From: CAVZVZ01 sp963778895 | GTDB taxonomy: Bacteria > Actinomycetota > Acidimicrobiia > Acidimicrobiales > Acidimicrobilacustridaceae | NCBI GenBank assembly: GCA_963778895.1 | Contig: CAVZVZ010000005.1 | Coordinates: forward strand, 434,001-498,000 | DNA length: 64,000 nt | Direction of reading: 5' to 3' | Part shown: piece after piece, positions 38,679-46,721 of the stretch | Position numbering within the stretch: the stretch's first letter is position 1 | Layout: the number at the start of each line of letters is the position of its first letter | Made by a program: the position numbers and the translations under genes | Notes under the pieces: generated by a model | Told to the model about the DNA's origin: nothing | The model's database searches: none | The model's input: only the letters and a program-made list of their open reading frames with translations

Positions 38679-40542
38679 CGGCGTCGACCTCCTCGTGCTG
38701 CTCGCGTTCGCGCGCCTCGGCCGCGGCGAGCACCGAGCGGTAGGCCGGGCTGGTTGCGAGGAGGTCGTTGTGTTTGCCGTCGGCGATGATGCGCCCCGCC
38801 TCGAGCAGCACCACCCGATCGGCAAGAGCGATCGTGGCCGGGCGGTGTGCGATGACGAGCGTGGTGCGACCTTGCATCACCTCGGTCAAGGCATCGCGGA
38901 TCTCGTGTTCCTTGGTGGGATCGACGGCCGAGGTGGCGTCGTCGAGGATCAGCACCCGGGGGTCGGCGAGGATCGCGCGGGCGATGGCAATGCGTTGGCG
39001 TTGACCACCGGAGAGCGAATAGCCGCGTTCGCCGATGAGCGTCTCGTAGCCGTCCGCGAGCGCAGTGATGAACTCGTCGGCGCCCGCCAACCGGGCCGCC
39101 CGTTCGATGTCGGCGAACGACGCGAGCGGTTGAGCGAACGCGATGTTCCCCGCGATCGAGTCGCTGAACAAGAAAGTGTCCTCGAACACGAGCCCGACCG
39201 CGCTGCGCAGGTCGCGCAAGCCGACGGTGCGGATGTCGATCCCGTCGAGCAGGATCGCGCCGCCGTCGATGTCGTAGAAGCGGGGTAACAGGCGAGCGAT
39301 CGTCGATTTGCCGCTACCGGTCGCACCGACCAAGGCGACGGACTCGCCCGGTTGCACATGGAGATCGAGGCGTTCCAGCACGGGGGCGTCGCGGCCGGCG
39401 GCGTAACCGAAGTCGACCTGATCGAAGCGCACCTCGCCGAATCCGAAGTGGCCGGTGCTGCCCGTGGGCAGGCGTACCGGGTGGGGGGGATCGACGATGA
39501 CGGGATCGGTGGACAACACCTCGTGAGCACGCTGCGCCGACGCCGACGCGCGCTGTCCGGCGGCGATGATCATCCCGAGCATGCGCAAGGGCCAGATCAG
39601 CAACACGATGTACGCGTTGAAGGCGATGAGCTCACCGAGACTCAGCGCTCCGTTGAGTACCTGATGACCCCCATACGCCAACACGAGGATCAGACCGACG
39701 TTGGGCAACAACTCCATGGCCGGCAGATACCGGGACCGAACCTGGGTGGCCTCGATCGAGGCGTCGTACACGTCGTCGGCCTCGCGGTGGAGACGAGCGG
39801 CCTGTACTGGTTCGGCTCCGAAGCCCTTGACGACGCGCACGCCGCTCACGGTCTCTTCGACGACCGATGCCAGCTCGGCCGACTCGCGCTGGATCGCCAT
39901 CGCCGCCGGGTGCAAACGAGTCGAGAACCGCTTACCGAGGTAGTTGAGCAACGGGAGCGAGCCCAACGCGAGCAGCGTCAACACCGGGTCGATGATGACC
40001 AGGATCACGGTGACCGCACACACGGTGACGAAGTTCGAGATCGTCAACGGGATCAGGACCACGAACGCCTGGATCTGCTGAAGATCGGTGTTGGCCCGAC
40101 TCATCAGATCGCCGGTCTGCACCTCGTCGTGGAACGAGAAGTGAAGGCGCTGCGTGTGGGCGAACAGTTCCTGGCGGAGGTTGGCTTCGACGGAGCGAGA
40201 GACCTTGAAGGCCCAGTAGCGACGCAGACCGGTGAAGGCCGCGGCAAAGACGGCCGCTACACCGATGGCGGCGGTCCAGCGCCAGAGCGCGCCGGTGTTG
40301 CCGGGGATGATGCCATTGTCGATCGCACCCTGCACCAGCGCCGGGACCGAGACCTTCGCTGCGGTCCAGCACAGGCCCACGACGACGCCGAGCACCACAC
40401 CAGCCCATTCGGTGCGCAGGGCTCGGGCGATGACACGCCACCCCTCGCGGCTGGGTTGGGGCAACGCCGAGCGCTTGGTGTCGCTCCGGCGCTTGCGCTC
40501 GCTCAACCTTTCCCCCTCGGTTTGGGCCCCCTCGATCCTCAT
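38668..40542 (-). CDS. ABC exporter half-transporter, first of a heterodimeric pair
   Basis: 624 aa from ATG 40542. Membrane domain with FSFHDEVQTGDLMSRANTDLQQIQAF and SVVEETVSGVRVVKGFG; ATPase with GATGSGKSTIARLLPRFY (Walker A), YSLSGGQRQRIAIARA (canonical signature) and VLILDDATSAVDPTKE. The residue after the Walker B Asp is Asp rather than the catalytic Glu, the usual degenerate site of heterodimeric exporters such as TM287/288. The paired gene supplies the competent Glu. The ATG lies in a 16-bp palindrome (40534-40549) of unknown meaning. Confidence 0.9.
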   Translation of the reverse strand: MRIEGAQTEGERLSERKRRSDTKRSALPQPSREGWRVIARALRTEWAGVVLGVVVGLCWTAAKVSVPALVQGAIDNGIIPGNTGALWRWTAAIGVAAVFAAAFTGLRRYWAFKVSRSVEANLRQELFAHTQRLHFSFHDEVQTGDLMSRANTDLQQIQAFVVLIPLTISNFVTVCAVTVILVIIDPVLTLLALGSLPLLNYLGKRFSTRLHPAAMAIQRESAELASVVEETVSGVRVVKGFGAEPVQAARLHREADDVYDASIEATQVRSRYLPAMELLPNVGLILVLAYGGHQVLNGALSLGELIAFNAYIVLLIWPLRMLGMIIAAGQRASASAQRAHEVLSTDPVIVDPPHPVRLPTGSTGHFGFGEVRFDQVDFGYAAGRDAPVLERLDLHVQPGESVALVGATGSGKSTIARLLPRFYDIDGGAILLDGIDIRTVGLRDLRSAVGLVFEDTFLFSDSIAGNIAFAQPLASFADIERAARLAGADEFITALADGYETLIGERGYSLSGGQRQRIAIARAILADPRVLILDDATSAVDPTKEHEIRDALTEVMQGRTTLVIAHRPATIALADRVVLLEAGRIIADGKHNDLLATSPAYRSVLAAAEAREREQHEEVDADVG

Positions 40543-40636
40543 GAGGATCCGGCCCTCGACTGGGTCAGGGTACCGACGCGACCCCGCCCGGAACCAAAGC
40601 ATTCCGAGTGCCCCGAATCGGCGCGGCGGCCTGAAG

Positions 40637-40642
40637 TACCCT
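40637..40642 (+). promoter_or_regulatory. -10 box of a leaderless promoter for the DUF2752 gene
   Basis: TACCCT, 7 nt before GTG 40650, with no Shine-Dalgarno between. It is one of many TANNNT boxes at this distance in the window. Confidence 0.4.
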
Positions 40643-40649
40643 GCCTTTC

Positions 40650-41123
40650 GTGGAGGTCATCGACCGGGGGAACGCCCCGGCACCCACCGATGAACAACCG
40701 GCACCGCCTCGTGCGCCGAATTGGCGTGGCGGGCTGCAGCCCCTGGGTTTGGCGGCCATCGCCGCGGCCGGCTGCACGTACATCGCCCTGGTGAACCCGA
40801 ACACCTCGAGCGCGTACCCGCAATGCCCTCTGCACGCGATCACCGGGTACGACTGCCCCGGTTGCGGTCTCACCCGTGCCGTCTACGCGCTCCTGCACGG
40901 TGACGTGGCACGAGCGATCGACCACAACGTGCTCGTGATCGTGTTGGTGCCGCTGGCGATCCTGGCGTTCGCCCGATGGACCGTGAACCGGCTCGGCTAT
41001 CCCACGCCGCCCCTACCGAAGTGGCGGCCGTGGATGTCCGTGGTGGCCGGCGTGATCGTGTTCGGCTTCCTGATCGTGCGGAACCTGCCCGGCTTCGAAT
41101 ACCTGCGCGCTACCGCCAGCTAG
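40650..41123 (+). CDS. DUF2752 family membrane protein
   Basis: 157 aa from GTG 40650. Three hydrophobic helices (about 33-50, 93-108 and 130-147). The family signature CPLHAITGYDCPGCGLTRA lies in the loop after the first helix, with three cysteines. Function of DUF2752 is unknown; the CPGCG motif suggests metal binding or a redox role at the membrane. It is divergent from the ABC pair. Confidence 0.85.
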   Translation: MEVIDRGNAPAPTDEQPAPPRAPNWRGGLQPLGLAAIAAAGCTYIALVNPNTSSAYPQCPLHAITGYDCPGCGLTRAVYALLHGDVARAIDHNVLVIVLVPLAILAFARWTVNRLGYPTPPLPKWRPWMSVVAGVIVFGFLIVRNLPGFEYLRATAS

Positions 41124-41126
41124 ACC

Positions 41127-41342
41127 TCAGCGCTCGATCTGGCCCTCGCCTTTGACGTTGGCGCCGCGCTCGATGGCTTCTTCGTAGGCCTCGGCCACGT
41201 CAGGATCGACTTCGAGCCCGTCGGCGATCCGTTCCTCCTCAGGCGTCGGCGTACGGTCCGCTTTGTGCGCCGCCCTGGCATCGTCCTCGTCGACCTGACG
41301 GGTGGCCTCGTCGGTTGCTTCCGGATCGGTGCTGTCGATCAT
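41127..41342 (-). CDS. Small acidic hypothetical protein
   Basis: 71 aa from ATG 41342, preceded by GAGGAG at 7 nt, which I use to choose this start over an in-frame codon upstream. Very acidic and Ala-rich (DPEATDEATRQVDEDDARAAHKADRTP) with a helical C-terminus (EAYEEAIERGANVKGEG). Probably disordered in part. Similar small proteins occur in actinobacteria; function unknown. Confidence 0.6.
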   Translation of the reverse strand: MIDSTDPEATDEATRQVDEDDARAAHKADRTPTPEEERIADGLEVDPDVAEAYEEAIERGANVKGEGQIER

Positions 41343-41426
41343 CAGCTTCTCCTCGACGTTGTCGCGCGCGACCGCCCGGTCGCTGTCCCCCAACTACCCA
41401 GCCGACCGCCTGCCCATGCCTGCTCG

Positions 41427-41945
41427 TCAGTCGAGGCGTCGAAGTTCGGTCCGGTAGGACTCGGCTCGGGCTACGTACGAGAGCATGGGCTGCACGATCG
41501 AGTCGGCCTGCACCGTGTTCTCGCGCATCTTGGCCGGGACCCCGAGCGCCATCGCACCCGTCGGAACGACCACCCCGGCCGGAACCACGGCATTCGATCC
41601 CACCAACGAGCCCGTCGACACGACCGCTCGATGCAGCACCACGGCGCCGTTGCCCACGAGCGCGCGATCTTCCACCGTGCACCCCTCGAGATGAACCATG
41701 TGCCCGATCACACATTCGTCACCGACCACGGTGTCGAGCTCGGGCGTGCAATGGATCACGGATCCGTCCTGGATCGACGTGCGATCGCCGATCCGAATCG
41801 TGCCGTCGTCACCTCGAAGCACCGCACATGGCCAGATCGACGACTGGGCGCCGATGAAGACGTTGCCGATCACGACCGCATCCGGATGTATGTACGCGGT
41901 GCCGTCGATGGTCGGCTCGCGGTCGCCGAGCGCGTAGACGGGCAT
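41427..41945 (-). CDS. Gamma carbonic anhydrase family protein
   Basis: 172 aa from ATG 41945. Left-handed beta-helix hexapeptide repeats: AVVIGNVFIGAQSSIWPCAVLRGD, IRIGDRTSIQDGSVIHC, VVGDECVIGHMVHLEGCTV and ALVGNGAVVLHRAVV. Three His (VIHC, IGHMVHLEG) match zinc ligands. Family members hydrate CO2 or act as YrdA/PaaY-like thioesterase helpers. It starts 5 nt after the flavin reductase stop, in the same operon. Confidence 0.88.
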   Translation of the reverse strand: MPVYALGDREPTIDGTAYIHPDAVVIGNVFIGAQSSIWPCAVLRGDDGTIRIGDRTSIQDGSVIHCTPELDTVVGDECVIGHMVHLEGCTVEDRALVGNGAVVLHRAVVSTGSLVGSNAVVPAGVVVPTGAMALGVPAKMRENTVQADSIVQPMLSYVARAESYRTELRRLD

Positions 41946-41950
41946 CCGAA

Positions 41951-42451
41951 TCAGATGGCGAAGCGGCCGTAGCCACCACGGAAGAACACCAGCGGTCCGC
42001 CTTCGTGTTGCACGTCGAGGTCGGAGACCCCACCGATCACGACGAAGTGGTCGCCGGAATCGACCACGTCCGCTATCTCGCAGTCGATGTAGGCCAACAC
42101 GCCGCCGATCAGCGGCGAGCCGTTGCCCGAGTGCTTCCAACCGATCTCGGCGAACTTGTCCTCCGCCTTGCTCGCGAACACTCGACACACGTCTTCTTGA
42201 TCGTCGGCGAGGATGTTGGCGCAGAAGCGGCCCGCCGCCTGGATCTTGGGCCAGGTCGACGATTGCTTCCCGGCGCAGAACAGGACACGGGGTGGCTCGA
42301 GCGAAAGGGATGCGAAGGACCCCACCGCGAAGCCGACCGGTTGCCCGTCGGTCATCGCCGTGATCACGGTGACGCCTGTCGGGAAGTGGCCCAAGACCTG
42401 GCGGAACTTGGCCGAATCGAATGTGACTCCGTCGTCGGTGATGTCGCTCAC
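41951..42451 (-). CDS. Flavin reductase family protein (FMN-binding split barrel)
   Basis: 166 aa from GTG 42451, which has TAGTCT 8 nt upstream; the longer frame to 42526 adds an Arg-rich leader unlike the family. FRQVLGHFPTGVTVITAM, GFAVGSFASLSLEPPRVLFCAG, FCANILADDQEDVCRVFA and GDHFVVIGGV follow the HpaC-like pattern. It reduces FMN or FAD with NAD(P)H, often for a monooxygenase not seen here. Confidence 0.88.
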   Translation of the reverse strand: MSDITDDGVTFDSAKFRQVLGHFPTGVTVITAMTDGQPVGFAVGSFASLSLEPPRVLFCAGKQSSTWPKIQAAGRFCANILADDQEDVCRVFASKAEDKFAEIGWKHSGNGSPLIGGVLAYIDCEIADVVDSGDHFVVIGGVSDLDVQHEGGPLVFFRGGYGRFAI

Positions 42452-42506
42452 AGCCCGGCAGACTACCGACACCGTTGTGGCCGCGACAGATCGCCGGGCC
42501 CGACGG

Positions 42507-43361
42507 TCACTGAACCGCCGCTCCAACGGCGCCGAACGACACCGTCAGCCCTTCGGCCGCCGCGATGACCTCGGTGAGGCCGAGCTCGGCGCCACGAGAC
42601 CGAGCGCCGTCGAGCAGGCGGTCGATGTCTTGGTCGCTGTGGGCCGGATCGTGATGGAAGAGCGCCAGGCGACGCACGCCGGACTCGCGCGCGACATGCA
42701 ACGCATAATCGATCGTGCAGTGCCCCCAATGGGACTTCAATGCGAACTCTTCGGGCGTGTACTGCGCGTCGTGGATCAACAGATCCGCGCCGTCGGCCAA
42801 CTCGAGAACCTCCGAGGCGATCGACTCGCCGTCGAGAGGTTGCTGGTGGTCGCTGATGTAGGCGACAGAGTGGCCACCGAACTCGACTCGGTAGCCGAAG
42901 GTGGCGCCGATGTGCGGTACGTACCGGGCTTTGACCTTGGCGTCCCCGACCGCGAAGTCCGTGTCGTCGACGGTGTGGAACCGGATGTCGCCGACGAGGT
43001 CTCGGATGCGCACGGGGAAGTAGGGCGGCCGCATGAACTCTTCGAACGCCTCGGACAGGGTGAGCCCTTCCTGCGGCGGGCCGTAGATGTCGAGTTGGGC
43101 GCCTTCACGATTGATCGGGGCACAGAACGGCAGACCCTGAACGTGGTCCCAATGGAGATGGGTCACCAGCGCATGAGCGTGGAACGTTCCGTCGTGAGGC
43201 TGCGTCTCGCCGAAGAACCGGAGGCCGGTGCCGAGGTCGAGCACCACGGGTTCGCTCCCGGGAATGTCGATCGCGACGCACGCGGTATTGCCCCCATACC
43301 TGCGGTTCGACTCACATGAGCATGGAGTCGAGCCGCGGACACCGTGAAACGTGACGTTCAA
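42507..43361 (-). CDS. MBL-fold phosphodiesterase-like metallohydrolase
   Basis: 284 aa, intact, start TTG 43361. MNVTFHGVRGSTPC at the N-terminus, LDLGTGLRFFGE, the zinc motif THLHWDHVQG, YISDHQQPLD and LLIHDAQYTPEEF with SHWGHCTIDYA. This is the group of MBL proteins related to class III cyclic nucleotide phosphodiesterases and RNase Z. The substrate is uncertain. It overlaps nothing and lies upstream of the flavin reductase gene by 55 nt. Confidence 0.8.
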   Translation of the reverse strand: MNVTFHGVRGSTPCSCESNRRYGGNTACVAIDIPGSEPVVLDLGTGLRFFGETQPHDGTFHAHALVTHLHWDHVQGLPFCAPINREGAQLDIYGPPQEGLTLSEAFEEFMRPPYFPVRIRDLVGDIRFHTVDDTDFAVGDAKVKARYVPHIGATFGYRVEFGGHSVAYISDHQQPLDGESIASEVLELADGADLLIHDAQYTPEEFALKSHWGHCTIDYALHVARESGVRRLALFHHDPAHSDQDIDRLLDGARSRGAELGLTEVIAAAEGLTVSFGAVGAAVQ

Positions 43362-43510
43362 GGGAAGTCCACCCCCCGATGATGTTCCCTTTACCTGGTT
43401 GTTCGAGCGTAGTCATCGACCGGTTGCGGCGTTGGGAAAAGTGACATGTTTCTCAGCCGGCCAAGCCACCTGCTTTAGTCGTACGAAACCGTTGGCTACG
43501 GTCACCCGCC

Positions 43511-44395
43511 ATGACCGACGCCGACATCCGGACTGGCACCCTGGCCGCCAACGGCTTGACCTTCTCGTTCCTCGAGGCCGGAGCAGGGCCGCTCGCACTC
43601 TGCCTGCACGGCTTCCCGGATTGCGCCGACGGATGGCGGCCCCTGCTCGGTGCCCTGGCCCAGGCCGGCTTCCACGCCGTGGCTCCCTTCATGCGCGGGT
43701 ACGCCCCGACCGAGGTGCCCGCCGATGGTCGTTACCAATCCGGTGTGCTCGTGAGCGATGCCAACGCACTGCACGAGGCGTTGGGTGGCGACGGCCAGGC
43801 GGTGATCATCGGACACGACTGGGGTGCGTTCGCGGCTTACGGCGCACCGCGCATCGCGCCGGACCGGTGGGCGCGTGTCGTGGCTGCGAGTCTGCCGCCC
43901 CCCTCTGTCCTCATGCCGCTCCTGCTCTCGTACGACACGCTCAAGCACAACTTCTGGTATCAGTTCGTGCTCTGCAATCCCCTCGCTGACCTGGCCGTGC
44001 CGATGAACGACTTCGAGTTCCTCGACCGGATCTGGGCCGACTGGTCACCGGGATTCGATGCCTCCGACGCCATCGTGGCCGTGAAAGCGGCCCTGCGTGA
44101 CCCCGCGAACCTCGGCGCGGCGCTCGGCTACTACCGTCACACCCTCGGCGGACTGCACAGTGACCCCGCCTTACAAGCCGAACAGAGCGCCAGTCTGCAG
44201 TTGCCCGACATCGCCACGCTCTATCTGCACGGCATCGACGACGGCTGCATGCCCGCGCCGGCGCGCGAGGCGCTAGAGCAGTCGTTCACCACACCTGGGT
44301 CACGCGTCGAGCTCATCGCCGACGCCGGGCACTTCCTGCAGTACGAGCAACCAGCCCGCGTGGCCGAACTGATCGTCGACTTCGTCACCGCGTGA
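43511..44395 (+). CDS. Alpha/beta hydrolase, epoxide hydrolase / haloalkane dehalogenase-like
   Basis: 294 aa, intact. LCLHGFPDCADGW (HGFP oxyanion), MRGYAPTEVP, nucleophile elbow IIGHDWGAFAAY with Asp as nucleophile (about residue 101), acid in LHGIDDGCMP and His in AGHFLQYEQP. The aspartate nucleophile and RGY motif point to epoxide hydrolase or dehalogenase chemistry; the cap has Tyr in ALGYYRH. TACGGT lies 8 nt before the ATG. Confidence 0.87.
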   Translation: MTDADIRTGTLAANGLTFSFLEAGAGPLALCLHGFPDCADGWRPLLGALAQAGFHAVAPFMRGYAPTEVPADGRYQSGVLVSDANALHEALGGDGQAVIIGHDWGAFAAYGAPRIAPDRWARVVAASLPPPSVLMPLLLSYDTLKHNFWYQFVLCNPLADLAVPMNDFEFLDRIWADWSPGFDASDAIVAVKAALRDPANLGAALGYYRHTLGGLHSDPALQAEQSASLQLPDIATLYLHGIDDGCMPAPAREALEQSFTTPGSRVELIADAGHFLQYEQPARVAELIVDFVTA

Positions 44396-44398
44396 CGG

Positions 44399-45277
44399 TC
44401 AGTCGGCGAAGGCCAACGAGCCGTCGCTTCGCCACACGGCGAAGCCGTCGGCCACGAGCGTGTCCGCCACGCGTTGCGCTCGATCATGATCTTCGGGCCA
44501 TCCCGCCACCTCGGCCAGCCGCGTCGCTACCAGCGCATCGTTTCGTCGCAGCGCATCCACCAAGCGACCACGGCCCTGGCGATCAGAGCCCTCGAAACGC
44601 GACTGGCGACCGGACACCCCTGCCGAGCCGGCGGCGGGGTCGGGCGCCGCGCAGCCACCCGTGCTCCACGCGCACCACGGGCGAGCGGGGCAGCGGTCGC
44701 AGGCCGGTGCGCGCTTGGTGCACACGGTCGCGCCGAGATCGAGCAGCCCTTGGTTCCACTCCCAGCCCCGCGCTGCCGGCACCGACGCGTCCGCAAGCTC
44801 CTGGACCTCGCGGCCCGTCAATGAACGACCGAGCCAACGGGCGTACACCCGGGCCACGTTCGTATCGACGATCGCCTCATCTCGCTCGAAGGCGAACACC
44901 AAGACGGCGCGAGCCGTGTACGGCCCGATGCCGGGCAGTGCCAACAGCGCCGTCAGATCGTCGGGAACGACGCCGCGATGCTCTTCCAGGATCCGCACGG
45001 CGCAACGGTGCAGGTTGAGCGCCCGGCGGTTGTAACCGAGCCCGGCCCACAGCGTCACGACGTCACTCGCCGGCGCGGCGGCACAGGCGGCCGGTGTAGG
45101 CAGCACCGCCAGGAACTCGTGGTACTTCGGCACGACCCGCGCGACCTGTGTCTGCTGGAGCATCAGCTCCGAGACGAGAACGGCCCACGGGTCGCGGGTC
45201 CGTCGCCATGGCAAGTCGCGTCGAGCCGCATCGGCCCAGTCCAGAACGGCGGCGGCGTCGATCAGGTCCGGTAACAC
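44399..45277 (-). CDS. mutY: A/G-specific adenine glycosylase MutY
   Basis: 292 aa from GTG 45277. HhH-GPD fold: WRRTRDPWAVLVSELMLQQTQVARV (catalytic Glu), LPGIGPYTARAVLVFAF (hairpin), DTNVARVYARWLG (catalytic Asp) and the [4Fe-4S] loop CTKRAPACDRCPARPWC. It removes adenine paired with 8-oxoguanine. The C-terminal domain is short and helical instead of a full MutT-like domain, as in other actinobacterial MutY proteins. The start overlaps the methyltransferase by 16 nt. Confidence 0.9.
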   Translation of the reverse strand: MLPDLIDAAAVLDWADAARRDLPWRRTRDPWAVLVSELMLQQTQVARVVPKYHEFLAVLPTPAACAAAPASDVVTLWAGLGYNRRALNLHRCAVRILEEHRGVVPDDLTALLALPGIGPYTARAVLVFAFERDEAIVDTNVARVYARWLGRSLTGREVQELADASVPAARGWEWNQGLLDLGATVCTKRAPACDRCPARPWCAWSTGGCAAPDPAAGSAGVSGRQSRFEGSDRQGRGRLVDALRRNDALVATRLAEVAGWPEDHDRAQRVADTLVADGFAVWRSDGSLAFAD

Positions 45278-46042
45278 CAGAACACACGCGTTGTGTACGG
45301 GAAGCCGAAACTCTCCCGACCCGCCAGCTCCGGGTGCGTCCGGGTGAGCGCGCGTACGCGGTCGAGCACTTCGGCTCGCTCGTCGTCGGGCAGGGCGCCG
45401 ACAACGCTGATCGATGCGGCGCGCGTCACCAGCAGCTCCGGGTCGACGGGCTGTTCCCAATCGACAGAGAACGTCTCGACCGGCGTGTAGCCCCCCGCAC
45501 TGGCGATGACCGCGGCGTAGTCCACCTGGTAGTAGTTCTCGTACGGCCGTTCGAGATCGCCGTCGACGAGAAGCTCACCGAACTCGCGGACCCAAGCCCG
45601 GTTGCGGTCGCGCGTGTTCCACGTGAGGACCAAGCAGCCACCGGGCTCGAGCACCCGGCGCATCTCGCGGAGAGACGCTTCAGGGTCGAACCAGTGGAAC
45701 GCCTGGCCGACGGTTATGGCCGCCGACCGACTCATCGGGCAACGGAATCGCCTCGGCCGTGCCGTCGAGCACCTCGATACCCGGCACGGCCCGCACCAGC
45801 TCGTCCCGCATCGCCGCCACCGGCTCGACGGCGATCACCTCGGCGCCGGACGGCACCAGAAGACGGGTGAGCTTGCCGGTACCGGCGGCGAGGTCCACGA
45901 CCCGCCGCCCGGGCCCGAGGCCGGCCCGACCGACGATGCACGCCATCGCGGCGGCGGGATACGACGGTCGTGACTGCTCGTAGTCGTTCGCGTTCTGGGC
46001 GAAGCCGTCGGCCGCCGCCGCTTTGAGTCGATCGTCGCTCAT
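45262..46042 (-). CDS. SAM-dependent methyltransferase (class I), frameshifted
   Basis: About 260 aa after one +1 repair at about 45733. Motif I is VVDLAAGTGKLTRLL (SAM glycine loop), then AEVIAVEPVAAMRDEL with the acidic residue binding ribose, and VGQAFHWFDPEASLREMRRVLEPGGCLVLTWN. N-terminus FAQNANDYEQSRPSYP is that of the methyltransferase type 11 family. Substrate unknown. Operon with mutY (overlap) and the MaoC gene upstream by 12 nt. Confidence 0.85.
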
Positions 46043-46054
46043 CGTTGCTGGGTG

Positions 46055-46570
46055 TCAGGACGCGTCGAACACATCGTCACCGTAGGGATAGCGACGAGCC
46101 GGAGCCTGGTCGCGCTTCCAGATCATCACCTTGCGAATGAAGTAGCAGACCTCTTCGCTGCGCTGGTTCAGCCCCTTCGTCTCGACGGTGACGATGCCCC
46201 GCTTGCCGTCCGACGTCTCCTTCTTGGCGAGCACCTTGGTCACCGCGTAGATGGTGTCGCCGTGGAAGGTCGGTTTGGCGTGCTTGAGCGTTTCGACCTC
46301 GAGGTTGGCCACGGCCGAGCCGCTCACGTCGGGCACGCTCATGCCGAGCACCAGTGAGTACACGAGGTTGCCCACGACCACGTTGCGACCTTGGGGCGTC
46401 TCGTTCTCGGCAAACCACTCGTTGGTGTGCAAGGGGTGGTGATTCATGGTCAGCATGCAGAACAGGTGATCGTCGGCCTCGGTGATCGTCTTGCCGGGCC
46501 AATGGCGGTAGACGTCGCCGATCTCGAAGTCCTCGAAGTAGCGGCCGAAAGGGCGGTCGTACACGGTCAC
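46055..46570 (-). CDS. MaoC-like dehydratase, possible mesaconyl-CoA hydratase
   Basis: 171 aa from GTG 46570 (GAGG 8 nt upstream; GTG 46564 also possible). Hot-dog fold: GRYFEDFEIGDVYRHWPGKTITEADDHLF, HHPLHTNEWFAE with the hydratase Asp/His region replaced by the HxxxN type, VVGNLVYSLVLGMSV and PTFHGDTIYA. The YFEDFxxGDxYxHWxGxT opening is shared with the small actinobacterial mesaconyl-CoA hydratases of the ethylmalonyl-CoA pathway. The candidate dehydrogenase and lyase genes of that pathway are 3 kb away. The role is inferred. Confidence 0.7.
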   Translation of the reverse strand: MTVYDRPFGRYFEDFEIGDVYRHWPGKTITEADDHLFCMLTMNHHPLHTNEWFAENETPQGRNVVVGNLVYSLVLGMSVPDVSGSAVANLEVETLKHAKPTFHGDTIYAVTKVLAKKETSDGKRGIVTVETKGLNQRSEEVCYFIRKVMIWKRDQAPARRYPYGDDVFDAS

Positions 46571-46721
46571 TGGGGTCACCTCGGTGAGCTCGAACAGTCG
46601 TTGCTTACCCCTCCAGCCTGTCCCATGCGCCCTGCAATTCTCGAATCGGGCCGGATGAGTGAAAAAGGGCTGGGTCGATCGGCCCAGTTCGGCCTGGAAG
46701 GGGTTCACGCAGGCCCTTCGC

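Noticed and set aside
40534..40549. GATCCTCATGAGGATC palindrome as an operator
   Set aside because: It surrounds the start codon of the ABC gene and may arise by chance from the first codons; no second copy was seen.
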